Assembly (NCBI GenBank): GCA_017458885.1
Contig: JAFSZQ010000069.1
Span: forward strand, 1-10,113
Reading direction: 5' to 3'
DNA from: Oscillospiraceae bacterium
Lineage (GTDB): Bacteria > Bacillota > Clostridia > Oscillospirales > Oscillospiraceae
Length of the DNA: 10,113 nt
Below, in pieces: positions 6,688 through 10,113 of the stretch (the first letter of the stretch is position 1; each line of letters starts with the position of its first letter). Under the pieces are notes generated by a model. That model did not search any database and had not been told where the DNA came from. It was given only the letters and a program-made list of their open reading frames with translations. The translations under genes were made by a program, and so were the position numbers.

Positions 6688-7350
6688 TCAGCGAAAGGTC
6701 TTCCCTTCCGCATCGTATAGCTCTAGCCTGCGGACGCGCAAAAAATCCGGCGCGAGGTCGGGCAGGTGGCGCGCGATCGCGCTGCCGAGCAGCGCGGGGT
6801 TCAGCCCCGGGTCCTGCGCCGCGACCACGGCGTCCGCGGTGACAAGGCTTTTCGCTTCACACCAGTCCAGCCTGCGGATCAGCGGCGCGACGTTGAGCTC
6901 CGTCAGCTCCTTGTGCTTCGTGCGCTTCTCGACGGGCACTTCGCCGCGGGAAAACAGCTCCCGCAGCGCGTCCAGCGTCCCCGCCGGCACGCCGCCGTCG
7001 TAGTCCAGCTCCACCCGCGCCCGCACAAACGCCAGCGCGCGCGCGGAACGCTCGGGCGGATAACACGCGCGGGCGCGCAGTCCCGCGGGCAGCCCCGCGT
7101 TCAGCCGCTCCGCCACGTCCGCGCCGCCAAAGTCCCGCTCGGTCTCGAAGTCCAGCAGCTCGCACTCGCTGCTCTGCCCCACGGGCAGCGGCAGCACGAC
7201 GGAGAGGAGCGGATGCGGGTGGAACCCCTGCGAGTGCCTGAGCGTGACGCCGGCGCGCAAAAACGCGCGCTGGAACGTGCGCATCAGGTCGAGGTGCGAG
7301 ATGTAGGACGCCTGATTTTCCTTGATGAACAGCAGCCGTAGTTTAGACAT
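6688..7350 (-). CDS. TIGR03936/DUF2344 family radical-SAM-associated protein
   Basis: 220-residue protein of the family that accompanies, or in some genomes is fused to, TIGR03960 radical SAM proteins; its biochemical role is not established. The diagnostic N-terminus is present: RLLFIKENQASYISHLDLMR at about 5-24, then TFQRAFLRAGV and the RHSQGFHPHP block at 38-47. The rest is a mixed alpha/beta protein with no signal peptide, membrane segment or cysteine cluster. ATG at 7350 is chosen because it begins at the conserved MSKLRLLF and has GGAGGAG five bases upstream. An in-frame GTG at 7461 would prepend 37 residues translated from the palindromic intergenic DNA and is rejected. It follows its partner gene after 100 bases. 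The Shine-Dalgarno is buried in a 12-bp hairpin, so translation may be controlled. A strong terminator follows immediately. Confidence 0.9.
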   Translation of the reverse strand: MSKLRLLFIKENQASYISHLDLMRTFQRAFLRAGVTLRHSQGFHPHPLLSVVLPLPVGQSSECELLDFETERDFGGADVAERLNAGLPAGLRARACYPPERSARALAFVRARVELDYDGGVPAGTLDALRELFSRGEVPVEKRTKHKELTELNVAPLIRRLDWCEAKSLVTADAVVAAQDPGLNPALLGSAIARHLPDLAPDFLRVRRLELYDAEGKTFR

Positions 7351-7353
7351 CAA

Positions 7354-7387
7354 AACTCCTCCATGCTCCTCCAGGCATGGAGGAGTT
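7354..7387 (-). promoter_or_regulatory. 12-bp hairpin burying the Shine-Dalgarno of the DUF2344 gene
   Basis: On the transcript, AACTCCTCCATG (7376-7387) and CATGGAGGAGTT (7354-7365) pair perfectly across a 10-base loop. The 3' arm contains GGAGGAG (7356-7362), the ribosome site five bases before ATG 7350, so the stem would hide it. The loop carries a second GGAGGAG (7366-7372) that can pair with the same CTCCTCC, giving an alternative 7-bp hairpin that frees the real site. The stem is followed by TTTTG, so a weak terminator or attenuator role is also possible. Confidence 0.6.
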
Positions 7388-7443
7388 CGCCATATTTCGC
7401 GGTTGCCGCGCAAGCGGCGAGCGAAATGGCATCGCGGCGAACT
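7384..7443. repeat. Long imperfect palindrome in the radical SAM/DUF2344 gap
   Basis: Three nested stems: an outer perfect 8-bp pair AGTTCGCC/GGCGAACT (7384-7391 with 7436-7443), a middle perfect 7-bp pair ATTTCGC/GCGAAAT (7394-7400 with 7421-7427), and an inner 7-bp stem with one wobble (7403-7409 with 7414-7420) closed by a four-base GCAA loop (TTGC in the transcript). It fills most of the non-coding gap and looks like a REP- or MITE-like palindromic unit, although only one copy is in this window. Confidence 0.6.
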
Positions 7444-7480
7444 GCTTTTGTCAGTGGTCACACGGGCAAAAGCAGTTCGC
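7437..7480. repeat. Perfect 14-bp inverted repeat spanning the radical SAM stop codon
   Basis: GCGAACTGCTTTTG (7437-7450) and CAAAAGCAGTTCGC (7467-7480) are exact reverse complements, separated by 16 bases that contain the TGA stop at 7451-7453. One arm is coding: it encodes the Ala-Asn-Cys-Phe-Cys near the C-terminus. The other arm is non-coding and shares bases with the palindrome at 7384-7443. No T-tract follows, so this is not a standard terminator. Confidence 0.75.
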
Positions 7481-9277
7481 TCCGCAGCCGGAGCACTGCG
7501 TGCGGCAATCGGGCGTGGTCACGCCCTCGTACGCCCGCTCGTGCTCGCGCCACAAAAACGAGTCCGTCACGCCGACGTCGATGTGGCTCCACGGCAGCAC
7601 TTCCCCGTGCTCGCGCACGCGGTTCGCGTAAAAGTGCGGGTCGAGCCCGCATTCCCCGAACGCCTCCAGCCAGCGCGGGAGCGAGAAATAGTCCTCCCAC
7701 GCATCGAGCGTCGCGCCCTTTTCGTGGACAAGGGAAAGCACTTTACAAAGCCGCCTGTCTCCGCGTGAGAGCACCGCCTCCATGAAGCTCGTCGGCGACG
7801 GGTGCCAGTTGTAGGTCACGGTCTTCGTGTTCATGCGCTCGCGCAGCAGCGCCACGCGGCGCTCGTACTCCTCGATGGATATTTGCGGCTCCCACTGGAA
7901 CGCCGTGTGCGCCTTCGGCACGAACCAAGAGGTCGAGACCGTGATGCGGATGCCGCGGTTCTTGTTGCTCGCGCTCTCGCGCCAGGCGTGCATGACGTGG
8001 GCGGCGACGTCGGCGATCGCCGCCACGTCCTCGTCCGTCTCGGTCGGCAGCCCCAGCATGAAGTAGAGCTTCACCGCGCTGTAGCCGCCCGCGAACGCGC
8101 GGCGGCAGGAGCCCAGCAGGTCGTCCTCGGTGAGGTTCTTGTTGATCGCGTCGCGCAGGCGCTGCGTGCCCGCCTCGGGCGCGAACGTCAGCCCCGTCTT
8201 GCGGCCCTTTTGCAGCCGCTCCATCAGCGCCATCGAGAAGTTGTCCGCGCGCAGGCTCGGCAGCGACAGATTGAGATGCTCCCGCTCGCACAGCGGCTCC
8301 AAATCGTCGCACAGCTCGACGAGCGGGCGGTAGTCCGAGGTCGAGAGCGAGGAGAGCGTCATCTCCTGATAGCCGCTGTCCTCCACCGCCTCGCGCGCGT
8401 ACCGCGCGCACAGCTCCTCCGAGCGTGAACGCACGGGGCGGTAGACGTAGCCCGCCTGACAGAAGCGGCAGCCGCGGATGCAGCCGCGGAACAGCTCGAG
8501 CGTGATGCGGTCCTGCACGATCTCGGTGCTCGGCACGATGGTCTTTGCGGGGTAGTACGCCTTGTCCATGTCGGTCACGACACGCTTACGCACCCGCGCG
8601 GGGGCGCCGTCCTTGGGCACGATGGCGCGCACCGTGCCGTCGTCGTGATATGACACGTCGTAAAGGCTCGGCACATACACGCCGTCAAGGTGACAGGCTT
8701 TACAGAGAAACGTGTGCTTGTCCCAGCCCTCGCGCTTCGCCTGACGGTAGAGCTCGACGACCTCGACGATCTGCTCCTCGCCCTCGCCGAGGAGCACGAG
8801 GTCGAGGAAATCCGCGATGGGCTCGCAGTTGTACATCGCCGTGCCGCCCGCGATCACGAGCGGCGTGAGGCCGCTCCGGTCGGCGCTCCGCAGCGGGACG
8901 CCCGCGAGGTCGAGCATATTGAGCAGGGCGGGGAACGCCATCTCGTAGCCGACGGAGAACGCGATGAGATCGAACGTCCCGATCGGGTCGCCGGATTCGA
9001 GCGCGCACAGCGGCATCCCCGCCTTGCGCAGCTCCGCCTCCATATCGCCCCACGGGTGGAAGCACCGCTCGCACCAGACGCCGTCCATGCCGTTCATCAC
9101 GCCGTAGAGGATGCGCATACCGAGGTTCGACATACCGATCTCATAGGTGTCGGGGAAGCAGAAGGCGACGCGGGTATCGACCCGCGACAGGTCCTTCATG
9201 ACCGCGTTATACTCCCCGCCGACGTAGCGGGCGGGCTTCTGCACGCGGGGCAGGATGCGTTCCAATCGTCTGTCCAT
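7451..9277 (-). CDS. TIGR03960 family B12-binding-like/radical SAM protein
   Basis: 608-residue protein predicted to bind a [4Fe-4S] cluster and S-adenosylmethionine; substrate unknown. The radical SAM motif CxxxCxxC is at Cys266, Cys270 and Cys273 (FRGCIRGCRFCQAGYVYRP). It is preceded by a cobalamin-binding-like Rossmann region (about 35-180) with the family's FPDTYEIGMSNLGMRILY and LLGEGEEQIVEVVELYR segments, and followed by TFAPEAGTQRLRDAINK and YFMLGLPTETDEDV typical of the TIM barrel. The extreme C-terminus is cysteine-rich, with six Cys between 591 and 606, and could hold a second cluster. Part of it is encoded by an inverted-repeat arm. Start: ATG 9277 (MDRRLERILPRV) is preferred because the promoter places transcription start on it. 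ATG 9295 lies between the -35 and -10. Neither has a Shine-Dalgarno. Paired with the DUF2344 gene downstream. Confidence 0.92.
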   Translation of the reverse strand: MDRRLERILPRVQKPARYVGGEYNAVMKDLSRVDTRVAFCFPDTYEIGMSNLGMRILYGVMNGMDGVWCERCFHPWGDMEAELRKAGMPLCALESGDPIGTFDLIAFSVGYEMAFPALLNMLDLAGVPLRSADRSGLTPLVIAGGTAMYNCEPIADFLDLVLLGEGEEQIVEVVELYRQAKREGWDKHTFLCKACHLDGVYVPSLYDVSYHDDGTVRAIVPKDGAPARVRKRVVTDMDKAYYPAKTIVPSTEIVQDRITLELFRGCIRGCRFCQAGYVYRPVRSRSEELCARYAREAVEDSGYQEMTLSSLSTSDYRPLVELCDDLEPLCEREHLNLSLPSLRADNFSMALMERLQKGRKTGLTFAPEAGTQRLRDAINKNLTEDDLLGSCRRAFAGGYSAVKLYFMLGLPTETDEDVAAIADVAAHVMHAWRESASNKNRGIRITVSTSWFVPKAHTAFQWEPQISIEEYERRVALLRERMNTKTVTYNWHPSPTSFMEAVLSRGDRRLCKVLSLVHEKGATLDAWEDYFSLPRWLEAFGECGLDPHFYANRVREHGEVLPWSHIDVGVTDSFLWREHERAYEGVTTPDCRTQCSGCGANCFCPCDH

Positions 9278-9283
9278 GGGGCT

Positions 9284-9312
9284 ATTTTGGACCATTTCAC
9301 AGGGAATGTCAA
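9284..9312 (-). promoter_or_regulatory. Promoter of the TIGR03960 radical SAM gene
   Basis: Minus strand: a perfect -35 TTGACA (9307-9312), a 17-base spacer, and -10 CAAAAT (9284-9289, four of six matches). With the usual distance of about seven bases, transcription would start at or within a base or two of the A of ATG 9277, implying a leaderless message. This fits the absence of any Shine-Dalgarno before that ATG. Confidence 0.65.
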
Positions 9313-9345
9313 GGCGGACGTCTTCGCGGATTTTTCAGAAAACAG

Positions 9346-9374
9346 TGGTAATCCGTTCCGTTTCGTGTTATGAT
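9346..9374 (+). promoter_or_regulatory. Promoter of the YfmF-like gene
   Basis: Plus strand: TATGAT (9369-9374, five of six) preceded by TGT, giving an extended -10 (TGTTATGAT). The -35 position, 17 bases upstream (9346-9351, TGGTAA), is weak, as is common for extended -10 promoters. The start would be near 9381, leaving a leader of about 34 bases. It is divergent from the radical SAM promoter, about 35 bases away. Confidence 0.6.
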
Positions 9375-9400
9375 AAGCACGATAAATTGGTATTTTAGCA

Positions 9401-9407
9401 AAGGAAG
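9401..9407 (+). promoter_or_regulatory. Ribosome binding site of the YfmF-like gene
   Basis: AAGGAAG, seven bases before ATG 9415 on the plus strand. It fixes the start of the truncated gene. Confidence 0.7.
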
Positions 9408-9414
9408 CGACGCT

Positions 9415-10113
9415 ATGAGATCGATCCGCAAAGAGCTCTCCCCCGGCGTGTACCTCAACTATATCCACGCGACAAAGTTCAAGACGGGGCTGCTGTCCGC
9501 CCAGCTATTGACGCCGCTCGACGCGGAAAACGCCGCGGCGGGCGCGCTGCTGCCCGCCGTGCTGCGGCGCGGCACGGCGCGCTGCGGCGATATGCGCGCG
9601 CTGTCCTGCGCGCTCGACCTGCTCTACGGCGCGGGGTTGAGCTACACCGTGCGCAAGAAGGGCGAGAACCGCTGCATCGGCTTCCTCACGAGCTTCATCG
9701 ACGACCAGTTCGCGCCCGCGGGCGAAAAGCTGCTCGAGCCCGCCGCCGAGCTGCTCGGCGAGGTGCTGCTCCGCCCCGCGACGGACGGCGGCGCGTTCCG
9801 CGCCGACTATGTGGACGGCGAGAAGGGCAACCTCATCGACGCCATCCACGCGAGCCGCGACGACAAGCGCGAGTACGCCGACCGCCGGCTCATCGAGGAG
9901 ATGTGCCGCGGCGAACGCTACGGCGTTCCCCGCCTCGGCACGGAGGAGGAGGTCGCCGCGCTCGACCGCGCGGCGCTGTGGTCGTTCTATCAAAACCTTC
10001 TGACCGTCGCCCGCGTCGAACTGTTCTACTGCGGCGGCGCGGAGCTCGGGCGCGTCGAGGACGCGCTGCGGCGCGGTCTTGCGGGGCTGCCGCACGGCGC
10101 GCGCGTCGCGCCC
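9415..10113 (+). CDS. yfmF: M16 family peptidase-like protein, YfmF type (3' end cut by window edge)
   Basis: The first 233 residues of an M16 (insulinase/pitrilysin) fold protein, open to the window edge. Full-length relatives have about 420 residues. It resembles the Bacillota YfmF-type proteins annotated as associated with the 5-aminopentanol modification of elongation factor P; they usually pair with a second M16 protein, YfmH, expected just outside the window to the right. Recognisable features: an N-terminus LSPGVYLNYIHATKFKTGLL (8-27), then LLPAVLRRGTARCGDMRAL (about 48-66), where active M16 peptidases carry the zinc motif HxxEH. That motif is absent, as expected for the catalytically inactive member of such a pair. 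LDLLYGAGLSYTVRKKG and ADRRLIEEMCRGERYGVPRLG follow. Start ATG 9415 has AAGGAAG seven bases upstream. This is the only plus-strand gene in the window. Subtype assignment is from family memory, not a search. Confidence 0.82.
   Translation, partial: MRSIRKELSPGVYLNYIHATKFKTGLLSAQLLTPLDAENAAAGALLPAVLRRGTARCGDMRALSCALDLLYGAGLSYTVRKKGENRCIGFLTSFIDDQFAPAGEKLLEPAAELLGEVLLRPATDGGAFRADYVDGEKGNLIDAIHASRDDKREYADRRLIEEMCRGERYGVPRLGTEEEVAALDRAALWSFYQNLLTVARVELFYCGGAELGRVEDALRRGLAGLPHGARVAP

Noticed and set aside
7351..7461. Upstream GTG 7461 as the start of the DUF2344 protein
   Set aside because: The added 37 residues come from palindromic intergenic DNA. The family N-terminus MSKLRLLF and a strong ribosome site point to ATG 7350.
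7437..7480. The 14-bp inverted repeat as terminator of the radical SAM gene
   Set aside because: No T-tract follows the stem on the transcript, and the downstream partner gene has no promoter that I can see, so read-through is needed.
1..10113. CRISPR arrays, tRNA or rRNA genes, insertion sequences, prophage or toxin-antitoxin genes
   Set aside because: I found no regularly spaced direct repeats, cloverleaf-like sequences, transposase or integrase motifs, or small paired genes on either strand.

Overview
The window comes from a high-GC (roughly two-thirds G+C) low-complexity-rich bacterial chromosome, most likely a Gram-positive Clostridia member (Oscillospiraceae-like). This is inferred from the gene families: a DUF2344/TIGR03936 plus TIGR03960 radical-SAM pair, a YfmF-type M16-like protein, a Sua5/YwlC-type enzyme and Clostridia-style ddl-murF. 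The strong AAGGAGG-type ribosome sites point the same way. It is densely coded core-genome sequence, with no phage, transposase, CRISPR array, rRNA or tRNA that I can see.

Left block (1-6660, all on the minus strand, transcribed right to left): a six-gene run in the order ddl, murF, ABC-F ATPase, flavodoxin-like protein, prfA, ywlC (cut by the left window edge). Neighbouring genes are 2-4 bases apart or overlap by GTGA (ddl/murF and ABC-F/flavodoxin), so this is probably one operon with translational coupling. It joins the last cytoplasmic precursor steps of peptidoglycan synthesis (D-Ala-D-Ala formation and its addition to UDP-MurNAc-tripeptide) with translation functions (ribosome-associated ABC-F, release factor 1, first step of tRNA t6A). 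A candidate promoter and a leader inverted repeat lie just upstream of ddl.

Middle block (6651-9312, minus strand): a TIGR03960 radical SAM protein followed by its usual partner, a TIGR03936/DUF2344 protein, closed by a strong GC hairpin terminator that abuts the ddl promoter. A consensus TTGACA promoter sits so close to the radical SAM gene that the mRNA is predicted to be leaderless. The 100-base gap between these two genes is unusual: it is almost entirely a chain of perfect inverted repeats that share arms. One spans the stop codon of the first gene and another buries the Shine-Dalgarno sequence of the second.

Right block (9346-10113, plus strand): a divergent promoter with an extended -10 drives a YfmF-like M16-family protein that runs off the right edge. 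The intergenic gap (9278-9414) holds the two divergent promoters. No gene-free stretch exceeds 140 bases.

The most interesting element is the palindrome chain at 7354-7480, which is either a dispersed palindromic repeat that landed between the two genes or a translation-sensing RNA switch. I found no evidence for a wholly new multi-gene system.
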